Part shown: in pieces, positions 15,743 through 27,913 of the stretch
Position numbering within the stretch: position 1 is the first letter of the stretch
How the letters are laid out: every line of letters begins with the position of its first letter
From: Pseudomonadota bacterium
Lineage (GTDB): Bacteria > Pseudomonadota > Alphaproteobacteria > Caulobacterales > Caulobacteraceae
Assembly (NCBI GenBank): GCA_023451375.1
Contig: JAEXZS010000046.1
Location: 1 to 44,186 of the forward strand
Reading direction: 5' to 3'
DNA: 44,186 nt
Program-made: the position numbers and the translations under genes
The notes under the pieces: generated by a model
The model's database searches: none
What the model was told of the DNA's origin: nothing
The model's input: the letters and a program-made list of their open reading frames with translations, nothing else

Positions 15743-16237
15743 ATGACCCGTCCGTCGCTCGCGACATTGCTGCTCCTGTTCCTGGGCGTTGGGGCTTGCG
15801 AGCCGCGCTCCCTCGCGTCAGGCGAGACGACGGGGGCCGAGCATCCGCCCGCCGTCGCGGCTTCGGCCGCGCCCGGCCATGACGGACGGGTGGACAGCCT
15901 TGCCGGCGAATGGCGGGTCGCTGGGATCGATGGCCGTCCGCTGGACGAACCGGTCGCGCTGGCCCTGACGGGGGACGAGCGCCGGCTGTGGTGGGAGCCC
16001 CGGTGTGCGGGCATGGCGCGAACCTACCGCCTCGACGGGCATCGCATCACCTTCCACGCAGCGGCGTCCAAGACGCCGGAAGACGGCGCGACCCCTCCGG
16101 TCTGCGCCATCGCCCTGCCGCCGCGCCTAGCCGAGGTGATGCGCGCGCTCGACGGCGCCGAGCGCATCGTTCGCACGGAAAGCAACGGCGTCCTCATCTC
16201 CGGCCCTGATCACGAGGTGACGCTGTTCTCGCAGTAA
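15743..16237 (+). CDS. Small lipoprotein with META/HslJ-like domain
   Basis: The 164-aa protein has a lipoprotein signal peptide with lipobox VGAC and lipidated Cys19. The body begins SLAGEWRVAGIDGRPLDEP, which resembles the META/HslJ fold, where LxGxWxVxxINGxP opens the first strand. It includes a second Cys pair (PRCAGMARTY and PPVCAIAL) that could form a disulfide. It is probably anchored in the outer membrane facing the periplasm. HslJ-type proteins are linked to stress and antibiotic tolerance in E. coli, but a shared role here is only inferred from the fold. It is divergent from the antiporter gene and 195 bp upstream of the hybrid kinase. Confidence 0.75.
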   Translation: MTRPSLATLLLLFLGVGACEPRSLASGETTGAEHPPAVAASAAPGHDGRVDSLAGEWRVAGIDGRPLDEPVALALTGDERRLWWEPRCAGMARTYRLDGHRITFHAAASKTPEDGATPPVCAIALPPRLAEVMRALDGAERIVRTESNGVLISGPDHEVTLFSQ

Positions 16238-16432
16238 AGGCCGGCACTCGGCCGATGCGGACCCGATCACGCGAGGCGCCCGCCAGAAACACAAAGGACA
16301 TCAAGGTTACGCCGCGCGCCATGCGGCGCTTCGCCTTTCCCGGCACCCGAGGCCGCCCAGCCGGCAATTTGAGCTTTGCTGGCGCACCTTGAGCCGGTAG
16401 GCAGGCTCGCCCCCTTCGCCTCGAGAGCGCCC

Positions 16433-19869
<3,437 letters not shown>

Positions 19870-19873
<4 letters not shown>

Positions 19874-20709
19874 TCCCCCTCCCCGCGCCCAACAGCGTCG
19901 AGGACCTCGAGATCCAGCTGCTGCTCGAGGCCCTTTATCAGCGGTACCACTACGATTTTAGACGCTACGCCAGGGCTTCGATCAAGCGTCGCCTGGTCCA
20001 GGCCCGCGAGCAGATGGGCTACGCCACCTTGTCGGCCCTGCAGGACGCGGTGCTGCACGATCCGGCGATGCTGCCGCGTCTGCTCGGCTATCTGACGGTG
20101 CAGGTCAGCGAGATGTTTCGCGATCCGTCCTACTTTCGGGCGCTGCGCGAGAAGGTGCTGCCCCACCTGCGCACCTATCCGTCGCTCAAGGTCTGGATCG
20201 CCGGCTGCAGCCACGGCGAGGAGGTCTATTCTCTCGCCATCCTGTTCCGTGAGGAGGGCCTCTACGACCGGACGCTCTTCTATGCGACGGACATCAACCC
20301 CGAGGCGCTGCGCGCCGCCGAGGCGGGCGTCTATCCGCTCGATCGCATGCGGACCTTCACCGAGAACCACCAGAAATCCGGCGGGCGCTCGTCGCTGTCG
20401 GACTATTACACGGCCGACTACGGCCGGGCCGTGTTCGACAAGAGCCTGCGCGGTCGGATCGTGTTTTCCGACCACAGCCTGGTGACTGACGCCGTATTCG
20501 CGGAGATGCAGCTGATCTCGTGCCGCAACGTCATGATCTATTTCGACCGGCCGCTGCAGGATCGGGCGATCGGGCTGTTCCGAGACGCCCTCCCCCGCAA
20601 CGGCTTCCTCGGCCTCGGCGCCAAGGAGAGCCTGCGCTTCTCCTCCCATGCGGACGCCTTCTCGGAGTTCGTGCGCGAGGAGAAGATCTACAGGAAGCGC
20701 GTGGCATGA
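19870..20709 (+). CDS. CheR-type protein-glutamate O-methyltransferase
   Basis: SAM-dependent methyltransferase that in chemotaxis methylates receptor glutamates. The 279-aa protein has the N-terminal helical domain (YHYDFRRYARASIKRRLV), then VQVSEMFRDPSYF, the SAM site IAGCSHGEEVYSLA (a variant of WxAxCxxGEExYS), ATDINPEAL and LISCRNVMIYFD. The length is that of a minimal CheR. The start is taken as GTG at 19870 because it overlaps the kinase stop by 4 nt (GTGA) and gives MIPLPAPNSVEDLE; an in-frame ATG at 19783 would lie deep in the kinase gene. It overlaps CheB by ATGA. With no MCP in the window, its substrate may be the sensor kinase or a distant receptor. Confidence 0.93.
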
Positions 20710-21275
20710 CGCCGACGGCTTCCCGCGCGGTGGTCATCGGCGCATCGGCCGGCGCCGTCCAGGCGCTGCTGACGATCCTTCCGGCCCTGCCAGATGACTA
20801 TCCGGCCGCGGTTCTGGTCGCCGTTCACGTGCCGCCGGACCGTGACAACCACCTCGTGCCGCTGCTCGATGGGCGCTGCCGCCTGCGGGTCAAGGAGGCC
20901 GAGGACAAGGAGGCGGCGGTCGCCGGCACTGTCTATTTCGCGCCCCCGGACTACCATCTTCTGGTCGAGCGCGACGGGACCCTGGCCTTGTCGTCCGACG
21001 AGTTGGTGAACTTTTCGCGGCCGTCGATCGATGTCCTGTTCGAAACCGCCGCAGAGGCCTATGGCGAGGCCCTGACCGGGGTGATCCTGACCGGCGCCAA
21101 CGCCGACGGCGCCGCGGGATTGAAGGCGGTGGCGGCCGCCGGCGGCGATGCGATCGTCGAGGACCCGCTGCGCGCCTACGCATCGGCGATGCCCGCCGCC
21201 GCCCTTGCCGCCAGCGCGGCCCGCCCCCTCGGCCTCGACGCCATCGCCGACCACCTTGCACGGATGACCGGATGA
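20706..21275 (+). CDS. CheB-type methylesterase, catalytic domain only
   Basis: Protein-glutamate methylesterase/glutaminase that reverses CheR methylation. The 189-aa protein consists only of the CheB_methylest domain and lacks the N-terminal REC domain of classical CheB. The catalytic triad is visible: Ser14 in IGASAGA, His41 in VAVHVPP, and Asp in TGANADGAAG. VYFAPPDYHLLV and YASAMP are further family marks. It is joined to CheR and to the following kinase by ATGA overlaps, so the four proteins should be made in similar amounts. Without its own receiver, control must come from the partner kinases or from the methylation state of the target. Confidence 0.93.
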   Translation: MTPTASRAVVIGASAGAVQALLTILPALPDDYPAAVLVAVHVPPDRDNHLVPLLDGRCRLRVKEAEDKEAAVAGTVYFAPPDYHLLVERDGTLALSSDELVNFSRPSIDVLFETAAEAYGEALTGVILTGANADGAAGLKAVAAAGGDAIVEDPLRAYASAMPAAALAASAARPLGLDAIADHLARMTG

Positions 21276-22411
21276 CAACGACCGACGATCCCATTCGCGT
21301 CCTTTTGGTGGACGACCTCGACGAGAATCTCCTCGCCCTCGAGGCCCTGCTGCGCCGTGATGGACTGGCCTTCCTCAAGGCGCGCACGGGCGACGAGGCG
21401 CTGGAGCTGCTGCTGACTCACGATGTGGCCTTGGCGCTGCTCGACGTGCAGATGCCGGGCATGGACGGGTTCCAACTGGCCGAATACATGCGCGGCGCCG
21501 CCCGCACGCGGCACGTCCCCATCATCTTCGTCACTGCGGGCAGCGCGGACGTGCAGCGGCGCTTCCGCGGCTACGAGGCCGGCGCGGTGGATTTCATCCA
21601 GAAGCCGATCGAGGGCGACATCCTGCGCAGCAAGGCGGAGGTGTTCTTCGACCTATACGACCAGCGCCGCCAGGTCCTGCGCCAGCATGACGAGCTCGCG
21701 GCCTACGCCGCCAAACTCAGCGCCGCGGACCGCCGTAAGGATGAGTTCCTGGCGGTGCTGGGCCATGAGCTGCGCAACCCGCTGATGGCCCTGCGCGCCG
21801 GCCTGCAACTGCTGGAACGGGAGGCTGACGGCGCGAACGCGGGCCTGATCCGGGAGCGGATGGCGACCCAGGTGCTGCACCTGTCGCGCCTGATCGAGGA
21901 CCTGCTCGACGTCTCGCGGATAGACCAGGGCAAGATCGCGCTGCGGCTCGAGCGGGTTTCGCTGCGGGCCGTGCTCGACTCCGCCATCGACACCAGCCGC
22001 CCCAAGATCGACGCCGGCTTCCACAGGCTCGCGGTCGATCTGCCCGAAGAGCCGGCGTGGGTCGCCGGGGATTTCACCCGCCTGTCGCAGGTGGTCAGCA
22101 ATCTCCTGACCAACGCCGCCAAATATACGCCGCCCCGCGGCGAGATACGGCTGTCGGCCCGTCTGGAGCCGGATATCATCGAGATCGCCGTTGAGGACAA
22201 CGGCGTCGGCGTGTCCCCCGAGATGCAGGAACGCATCTTCAGCCTCTACACCCAGGTCCCGGGCCCGGACGCGCGATCGGCCGAGGGACTGGGCATCGGC
22301 CTTGCCCTGGTCAAGCAGTTGATCGCCCTGCACCGGGGCGACATCGCCGTGTTCAGCGAGGGCGAGAACCAGGGCAGCCGGTTCACCGTGCGGCTCCCAC
22401 GCTCTGTCTGA
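21272..22411 (+). CDS. REC-HisKA-HATPase response-regulator/kinase
   Basis: Cytoplasmic protein of 379 aa with a receiver domain first (DD near residue 14, phospho-Asp58 in LLDVQMPGMDG, KP switch in FIQKPIEGD), a short linker helix, then HisKA with His165 in LGHELRNPLMAL and HATPase_c (NLLTNAAKYTPPRG, DNGVGVS, GLGIGLALVKQL). REC-first kinases usually receive phosphate from another kinase, which then controls their own kinase activity. The neighbouring CHASE3 hybrid is the obvious candidate. The ATG overlaps the CheB stop (ATGA). It is the last gene of the operon and its stop codon lies in the loop of a perfect 11-bp hairpin shared with the convergent NAGGN peptidase gene. Confidence 0.93.
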   Translation: MTTTDDPIRVLLVDDLDENLLALEALLRRDGLAFLKARTGDEALELLLTHDVALALLDVQMPGMDGFQLAEYMRGAARTRHVPIIFVTAGSADVQRRFRGYEAGAVDFIQKPIEGDILRSKAEVFFDLYDQRRQVLRQHDELAAYAAKLSAADRRKDEFLAVLGHELRNPLMALRAGLQLLEREADGANAGLIRERMATQVLHLSRLIEDLLDVSRIDQGKIALRLERVSLRAVLDSAIDTSRPKIDAGFHRLAVDLPEEPAWVAGDFTRLSQVVSNLLTNAAKYTPPRGEIRLSARLEPDIIEIAVEDNGVGVSPEMQERIFSLYTQVPGPDARSAEGLGIGLALVKQLIALHRGDIAVFSEGENQGSRFTVRLPRSV

Positions 22412-22426
22412 GATTGAGCGTGGGAG
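22394..22426. terminator. Hairpin at the end of the kinase operon
   Basis: CTCCCACGCTC pairs perfectly with GAGCGTGGGAG. The 11-nt loop holds the kinase stop codon. It lies between convergent genes and could end both transcripts, but no U-tract follows on either strand. Confidence 0.5.
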
Positions 22427-22483
22427 GAAAGATAATCGGTCATCGCCTCCAGGACCGTTCGTCGGACCCGAGCGTCGCCTCCC

Positions 22484-23611
22484 TCACCCGGACCGCCCGT
22501 CGTCCACGGGCTGGTGGGTGAAGCCCTTGGCGCTGCTGATGGGTCGAGCGTCGCGGCCGATTTCCACGTCGCTCTCGGCGTAGGCGATCAGCAGGCGGCA
22601 CAGGTCGGCCAGGGCGCTCTCGTGGATACGTTCATAGCCGTGGCTGGCGTCGATGCCGAACGCGACCAGGGCGGTGCGGATGTCGGCGCCCGCTTCCAAC
22701 GCCGAGGCCGAGTCCGAGCGGTAATAGCGGAACACGTCCTTCTGGTGCGGGATGTCGTGATCGCGCGCCAACTGGACCAGTTTTCGCGACAGGTGCCAGT
22801 CGAACGGACCGGTCTGGTCCGCCATGGCGATGGTGACGCCGAACTCGGATGAGTTCTGCCCCAGCGCCGTCGTGCCGTTGTCCACCGTGACCATGGCCGC
22901 GACATCGGGGATGAGTACGGACGAGGCGCCGAGCCCCACCTCTTCGGCGATGGTGAACAGCCACCAGGTGTCGACGGTCGGCGTCCGCTCTTCGCGCACC
23001 AGGCACTCCAGCGCCGCCAGCATCGTGGCCACGCCCGCCTTGTCATCGAGATGGCGCGAGACGATGAAGCCGGTGTCCATGAACTCGGGCTGCGGGTCGA
23101 TGGCGACGATGTCGCCGATGTCGATCCCTAGGCCGCGCGTGTCGTCCGGGCCATGGGTGATCGCGTCGATGCGCAGCTCGACCTCTCGCCAGCTGACAGG
23201 CTGGGTGTCCACCTCCTCGTTGAAGGTGTGGCCCGAGGCCTTGAGCGGCAGGATGGTGCCGCGCCACGCGCCCCCTTCGGAGAAAACCGTCGCCCGCGCC
23301 CCCTCGGCGAAGCGCGACGACCAATGGCCGATGGGGACCAGCTCCAGGCGACCGCAGTCCTTCACCGCCTTGACCTGGGCGCCCAGGGTGTCGACGTGGG
23401 CGACGATAGCGCGGGCGGGCTTGGCGGCCTTTCCTGGCAGGCGCGCGCGGATGGCCCCGCGGCGAGTCAGCTCATAGGTCAGCCCCAACCGATCCAGCTC
23501 GCGGCAGAGCAGCCACACGGCCTCGTCGGTGTAGCCCGTCGGGCTGGGGGTGTTCAGCAGATCGGCCAGGCGGCCCTTTAGATAATCGAGGTCGATCTCG
23601 GGGCGGGGCAA
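22484..23611 (-). CDS. NAGGN-associated M42/M20-like peptidase
   Basis: Metallopeptidase of the M42 family, in the subgroup that accompanies N-acetylglutaminylglutamine amide (NAGGN) biosynthesis genes. It may recycle or degrade the dipeptide, but its exact reaction is not established. The 375-aa protein has AIVAHVDTLGAQVKA (first metal His/Asp), HLDDKAGVATMLAAL (bridging Asp), the EE pair in FTIAEEVGLGAS, DNGT and the late His in FGIDASHGYERIHE. The start is TTG at 23611, because a strong GAAGGAGGG stands just before it on the mRNA. The longer frame to 23746 would overlap the synthetase gene by 119 bp. It begins 16 bp after the synthetase stop and is the last gene of the operon. Confidence 0.88.
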   Translation of the reverse strand: MPRPEIDLDYLKGRLADLLNTPSPTGYTDEAVWLLCRELDRLGLTYELTRRGAIRARLPGKAAKPARAIVAHVDTLGAQVKAVKDCGRLELVPIGHWSSRFAEGARATVFSEGGAWRGTILPLKASGHTFNEEVDTQPVSWREVELRIDAITHGPDDTRGLGIDIGDIVAIDPQPEFMDTGFIVSRHLDDKAGVATMLAALECLVREERTPTVDTWWLFTIAEEVGLGASSVLIPDVAAMVTVDNGTTALGQNSSEFGVTIAMADQTGPFDWHLSRKLVQLARDHDIPHQKDVFRYYRSDSASALEAGADIRTALVAFGIDASHGYERIHESALADLCRLLIAYAESDVEIGRDARPISSAKGFTHQPVDDGRSG

Positions 23612-23614
23612 GAG

Positions 23615-23623
23615 CCCTCCTTC
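23615..23623 (-). promoter_or_regulatory. Ribosome binding site deciding the TTG start of the peptidase
   Basis: The mRNA reads GAAGGAGGG, then CTC, then TTG. This near-perfect Shine-Dalgarno sequence lies between the synthetase stop and the TTG codon and is why TTG is chosen. Confidence 0.75.
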
Positions 23624-23627
23624 AATG

Positions 23628-25397
23628 TCAGGGTTCGGCGCGGCCGGCCGTCCGCGCGGCGGCGGGGGCGGACAACGGGAACAGCAGGTCGATGAAACGC
23701 TCGGCGGTTGGACGGGGTTCATGGTTGGCCAAGCCCGGCCGCTCATTGGCCTCGATGAAGGCGTAGTCGGGCTCGCGCGGCGACTTCACCATCAGGTCTA
23801 TACCCGTGACCGGTATGTCGATCGCGCGAGCGGCGGCGATGGCGGCCTGGATCAGGGCCGGGTGCACTTCTTCCGTCACGTCATGGATGGTGCCGCCCAG
23901 GTGCAGGTTGGCCGCCTTGCGCACCAGGACCTCCGTCCCATCAGGCGCCACGTCGTCGAGGCGGTAACCGGCCTCGGCCAGCGTCCGCTCGGTCTCGGCA
24001 TCAACAGGGATCTTCGATTCCCCGCCCGTGGCGGCGCTGCGGCGGCGGCTCTGGTGCTCGATCAGGGCGCGAAGCGTGGAGCGACCATCGCCGATGACGC
24101 GGGGCGGACGGCGCAGCGCGCAGGCGACCACCTTGTAGTCGATGATGACCAGCCGCAGGTCTTCGCCCTTGACCTGTTCCTCGATCAGCACCTCCGCGCA
24201 GATGCCGCGGGCGCGCTTCAGGGCCGTCTGGACTTCGCCCATGGTCGTCAGGCCGACCGCGACGCCCTGCCCCTGCTCGCCCCGGGCCGGCTTGACCACC
24301 AGGCTGCCGTACTTCTCCAGCGCCGCCTCGATGGCCGCCGGGTTGTCCGGCTCGATGCGCTCCGGCACGCGCACGCCGGCGGCCTGGACGATGCGCCGGG
24401 TCATGCGCTTGTCGTCGCAGATGCTGAGCGCCACGGCGGAAGTCAGCTCTGACAGGCTCTCGCGGCACTTCACCGATCGGCCGCCCCAACTGAGGCGGAA
24501 TAGGCCGCCCTCGGCGTCAATGATCTCGGTATGGATGCCGCGTCGGCGCGCCTCGTCCACGATGATCCGCGCATACGGGTTCAGGTCCTGATCGTCCGTT
24601 GGACCGACGAACAGGGCCTCGTTGATGGGGTTCTTGCGCTTCACCCCGAAGAAATGGACCCGCCTGAAGCCCAGCTTTTCATAGAGGGCGATGGCCTGGT
24701 CGTTGTCGTGCATGACCGACAGGTCCATGTAGGCCAGCCCCTGCGTCTTGAAATGCTCGGCCAGGCGGCGAACCAGCGCCTCGCCGATCCCTGGCTGGGT
24801 CGCCTGCGGATCGACCGCCAGGCACCACAAGGACGAGCCGCATTCCGGATCCTCAAAGGCGCGGACATGGTTGACGCCCGTCACCGTGCCGATCACCGCG
24901 CCCGTCGCCGTGTCCTCGGCCACGAAATAGGTGATGGTCCGGTCGTCCCGCCGCGACCAGAAGAACTCCGGCGGGACCTGCACCATCTTGCGCTTGGCGT
25001 AGATGTCGTTGACGGCCTGGGCGTCTGTTTCCGATGTTAGGCGACGCACGGTGAAGCCGCGCGGCTGGCGGCGGCTGGCGCGATAGGTGGCCAGGTCCAG
25101 TCGGTACGTGTGCGATGGGTCCAGGAACACTTCCTGCGGGGCCTGGGCCAGCAGCACATGCGGATTGCGGACGTAGAAGGCGATGTCGCGGCGATCCGGC
25201 CCTTCTGCCCGCAGGGCCTCCACCAGCGGCTCGGCCGTTTCAAAGGTCTGGGCAAACAGCAGCCGACCCCAACCGCAGTCGAGCACAGCGTTGGCGACCG
25301 GCCCCTGGCCCGTCTGAACCGGGGGCTTCAGGCCTTCGTAACGCAGGCGTTTCAGCCGGTGCGCCTTGGCCCGCGCGGGACGGGCGTCAGACGCCAT
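23628..25397 (-). CDS. ngg: N-acetylglutaminylglutamine synthetase (GNAT + ATP-grasp fusion)
   Basis: Builds the N-acetylated glutaminylglutamine core of NAGGN, a dipeptide osmoprotectant first studied in Sinorhizobium and Pseudomonas. The 589-aa protein joins an N-terminal acetyltransferase domain (about 115-290; CLAVDPQATQPGIGEALVRRLAEH is the acetyl-CoA loop, DNDQAIALYEKLGFRR the final helix) to a C-terminal ATP-grasp ligase. In the ligase, DDKRMTRRIVQAAGV, LVVKPARGEQGQGVAV, EEQVKGEDLRLVII and FIEANERPGLANH are the ATP and Mg sites. The ATG at 25397 overlaps the upstream amidotransferase by 11 bp. Domain order and length match the family. Confidence 0.93.
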   Translation of the reverse strand: MASDARPARAKAHRLKRLRYEGLKPPVQTGQGPVANAVLDCGWGRLLFAQTFETAEPLVEALRAEGPDRRDIAFYVRNPHVLLAQAPQEVFLDPSHTYRLDLATYRASRRQPRGFTVRRLTSETDAQAVNDIYAKRKMVQVPPEFFWSRRDDRTITYFVAEDTATGAVIGTVTGVNHVRAFEDPECGSSLWCLAVDPQATQPGIGEALVRRLAEHFKTQGLAYMDLSVMHDNDQAIALYEKLGFRRVHFFGVKRKNPINEALFVGPTDDQDLNPYARIIVDEARRRGIHTEIIDAEGGLFRLSWGGRSVKCRESLSELTSAVALSICDDKRMTRRIVQAAGVRVPERIEPDNPAAIEAALEKYGSLVVKPARGEQGQGVAVGLTTMGEVQTALKRARGICAEVLIEEQVKGEDLRLVIIDYKVVACALRRPPRVIGDGRSTLRALIEHQSRRRSAATGGESKIPVDAETERTLAEAGYRLDDVAPDGTEVLVRKAANLHLGGTIHDVTEEVHPALIQAAIAAARAIDIPVTGIDLMVKSPREPDYAFIEANERPGLANHEPRPTAERFIDLLFPLSAPAAARTAGRAEP

Positions 25398-27162
25398 GCT
25401 GCTGCATCCACATCTCGAGGACGGCGACCTGCCACAGCTCCGATCCGCGCAGCGGCGTGATGTGCGCCGTCGGATCGGCGAACAGGGTGTCGAGATAGCC
25501 CTTGTCGAACAGGCCGCGGTCGCGCGCCGCCTGGTTGGTCAGCGCCTCGCGCACCATGTCCAGGTAGGGGCCCTGAATGTATTTCAGCGCGGGCACGGGG
25601 AAGTAGCCCTTCTTGCGGTCGATCACCTCGGACGGGATGACCAGCCGGGCCGCCTCCTTCAGCACGCCCTTTCCGCCCTGGGCCAACTTGTGCTCCGGCG
25701 GAATGCGACCGGCCAGCTCGACCAGTTCGTGGTCCAGGAAGGGCACGCGCGCCTCCAGACCCCAGGCCATGGTCATGTTGTCAACCCGTTTGACCGGGTC
25801 GTCGACCAGCATCACCTGGCTGTCGAGACGCAGCGCCTTGTCGACCGGCGTCTCGGCGCCGGCTTGGGCGAAGTGCGCCTCGACCAGCGCGCGGCTGACG
25901 TCGGTGTCGGCCATATACGCGCCGTTCAGCTGGGTCTTCAGCGTCTCGTGGCTGCGGTCGAAGAAGGCCTGGGCGTAGGTTTCGACCGGATCGGCCGCCC
26001 CCACCATCGGCGGGTACCAGTGATAGCCGCCGAACACCTCGTCGGCGCCCTGGCCCGACTGCACGACCTTTATGTGCTTCGAGACCTCTTGGCTGAGCAG
26101 GTAGAAGCCGACGTTGTCGTAGGAGACCATGGGCTCGGACATGGCGCCGATGGTTCCGGGCAGCGCTTCCATCAACCGTTGGTGCGGCACGAAGATCTTG
26201 TGGTGCTTCGTGCCGTAGTGCCTCGCGATCAGGTCGGAATAGACGAACTCGTCGCCCTTCTCGCCGTTGGCTTCCTCGAAGCCGACGGAAAAAGTCATCA
26301 GGTCCTTCTGCCCCAACTCCGAGAGCAGGCCGACGATCAGGCTGGAGTCCACGCCGCCGGACAGTAGGACGCCGACCGGCACGTCAGCGACCATGCGCCG
26401 TTTCACGGCCTCGCGCAGGCTGTCCAGCACGCGGTCGCGCCAGTCTTCGGCGCTCAGAGCCGCATCCTCGGCGTGGCGGGTCATGTCGGGGCGCCAGTAG
26501 AGTCGGTCTGTCACCGTCCCGTCCGCCTCGATCACCCGGATCGTCGCCGGAGGGAACTTCTTCACGCCCTTCAGTATGGTGTGCGGCGGCGGAACCACCG
26601 CGTGAAACGTCATGTAGTGGTGCAGGCCGACCGGATCGATGGTCTTGTCCACGTCGCCCGCCGCCAGCAGCGCCGGCAGGCTCGAGGCGAAGCGCAGCCG
26701 CCTGCCGCTTTCAGCCAGATACAGCGGCTTGATGCCGAAGCGGTCGCGCGCAATCACGGTGCGGCCGGTGTCCCGCTCATGCAGCACAAAGGCGAACATG
26801 CCCTTGAACCGCTCGACGCAGCCATCGCCCCAAGCCTTCCAGGCCTTGATGATGACTTCCGTGTCGCCGTGCGAGAAGAAGCGGAAGCCCAGCCCCTGCA
26901 GCTCCTCGCGCAGTTCGGGATAGTTGTAGATGCAGCCGTTGAACGCCAGCGTCACGCCCAGGTCGGCGTCGACCATGGGCTGTTGCGCCTTTTCGGAGAG
27001 GTCGATGATCTTCAGCCGTCGATGGCCCAGCCCGATGGGGCCCCGCATCACGATGCCGGACCCATCGGGTCCTCGGGGCGAGAGCGCATCCGTCATGCGT
27101 TGCACGGCGCCGGCGTCCGCCGGCCTGCCGTCGAAATTGATCTCGCCGCTAAGACCGCACAT
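25387..27162 (-). CDS. asnO: N-acetylglutaminylglutamine amidotransferase (asparagine synthetase-like)
   Basis: Converts the dipeptide's terminal carboxyl to an amide, the last step of NAGGN synthesis, using glutamine as nitrogen donor. The 591-aa protein has a class II glutamine amidotransferase domain beginning with the nucleophile Cys2 (MCGLSGEINF) and RGPDGSG. An asparagine-synthase domain with the pyrophosphate loop SGGVDSSLIVGLL (about residues 264-276) follows. It is about asnB-sized, but its neighbours (synthetase and M42 peptidase) mark it as the NAGGN enzyme rather than ordinary asparagine synthetase. CAAGGAGGGCCC precedes the ATG at 27162, a strong ribosome site. First gene of the operon, divergent from a MarR regulator with 64 bp between starts. 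Confidence 0.92.
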   Translation of the reverse strand: MCGLSGEINFDGRPADAGAVQRMTDALSPRGPDGSGIVMRGPIGLGHRRLKIIDLSEKAQQPMVDADLGVTLAFNGCIYNYPELREELQGLGFRFFSHGDTEVIIKAWKAWGDGCVERFKGMFAFVLHERDTGRTVIARDRFGIKPLYLAESGRRLRFASSLPALLAAGDVDKTIDPVGLHHYMTFHAVVPPPHTILKGVKKFPPATIRVIEADGTVTDRLYWRPDMTRHAEDAALSAEDWRDRVLDSLREAVKRRMVADVPVGVLLSGGVDSSLIVGLLSELGQKDLMTFSVGFEEANGEKGDEFVYSDLIARHYGTKHHKIFVPHQRLMEALPGTIGAMSEPMVSYDNVGFYLLSQEVSKHIKVVQSGQGADEVFGGYHWYPPMVGAADPVETYAQAFFDRSHETLKTQLNGAYMADTDVSRALVEAHFAQAGAETPVDKALRLDSQVMLVDDPVKRVDNMTMAWGLEARVPFLDHELVELAGRIPPEHKLAQGGKGVLKEAARLVIPSEVIDRKKGYFPVPALKYIQGPYLDMVREALTNQAARDRGLFDKGYLDTLFADPTAHITPLRGSELWQVAVLEMWMQQHGV

Positions 27163-27226
27163 GGGCCCTCCTTGAATTGTGGAAGCAGCGTGTACAAATG
27201 GTTAGTGCACGAATGAGTTCAACCTG
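27163..27226. promoter_or_regulatory. Divergent promoter/operator between NAGGN operon and MarR gene
   Basis: The 64-bp gap must hold both promoters and is the natural place for MarR binding. Two similar six-base palindromic boxes, GTGTAC (27190-27195) and GTGCAC (27205-27210), sit 15 bp apart centre to centre. No exact promoter hexamers could be assigned. Confidence 0.45.
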
Positions 27227-27781
27227 ATGAGCGACATTTCTCCCGAACCCAACGCGGACCCCACGGCGTCCTTGGTCCGTTCGGTTCGGCGCATCGCCCA
27301 AGCCATCGATGTGCGGTCGCGTGAGATCGCGCGTTCGACAGGCCTGACGCTGCCACAGCTGCTGGTGCTTCAGTCGATCCGAACGCTCGGCGAGGTCAGC
27401 ACTCAGGCCGTGTCGCGCGACACCTTCATGTCGCCGCCGACGGTGGTCGCGATCCTCGATCGCCTGGAAGCCAGGAATCTGGTCGTACGCTATCGATCGC
27501 GCAGCGATCGGCGGGTCGTGCACGCCCGTCTCACCGCGGACGGCGAAACGGCGCTGGCGAGCGCGCCCGGCCTTTTGAGGCCCGAAGCCATGCGCGACCT
27601 TGCCGGTCTGCCCGCCGCCCAGAGACAGGCGCTCGCCGACGCGCTTCAGACCGTCGCGAACCTCATCGGCGTCGAAGCTCCAACCGAGATCATGGCGGTG
27701 GACGCGCCATCGGGGGTTTCGCCCACGAGTGCGGAGGCAAGCAACCGCCACTCTCCTGTAAAGCTTGGCGTATGGCCTTGA
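27227..27781 (+). CDS. MarR family transcriptional regulator
   Basis: Winged-helix regulator, 184 aa. The core (about 16-150) has IDVRSREIARSTGLTLPQLLVL, the recognition region VSRDTFMSPPTVVAILDRLEARNLVVR, and the wing RSRSDRRVVHARLTADGE, which is the classical DR-K/R signature of MarR. A C-terminal tail of about 35 residues (VDAPSGVSPTSAEASNRH) is polar and unmatched. It is divergent from the NAGGN operon, so osmotic control of that operon is the likeliest role. MarR genes are often seen in this position in NAGGN clusters. The ligand is unknown. No strong ribosome site precedes the ATG at 27227. Confidence 0.9.
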   Translation: MSDISPEPNADPTASLVRSVRRIAQAIDVRSREIARSTGLTLPQLLVLQSIRTLGEVSTQAVSRDTFMSPPTVVAILDRLEARNLVVRYRSRSDRRVVHARLTADGETALASAPGLLRPEAMRDLAGLPAAQRQALADALQTVANLIGVEAPTEIMAVDAPSGVSPTSAEASNRHSPVKLGVWP

Positions 27782-27913
27782 AGCATTGATCACGCCTCGC
27801 CGCCACTTTGTTTCGCCTAATCAATTGTGGGGTTGCCCGCGTCGAAATATCGGCGTGATGTGATTCGCAGAGGGTTAAGACTCAGGGATCGCGCTGCATG
27901 GCGCGTGGGAGGG

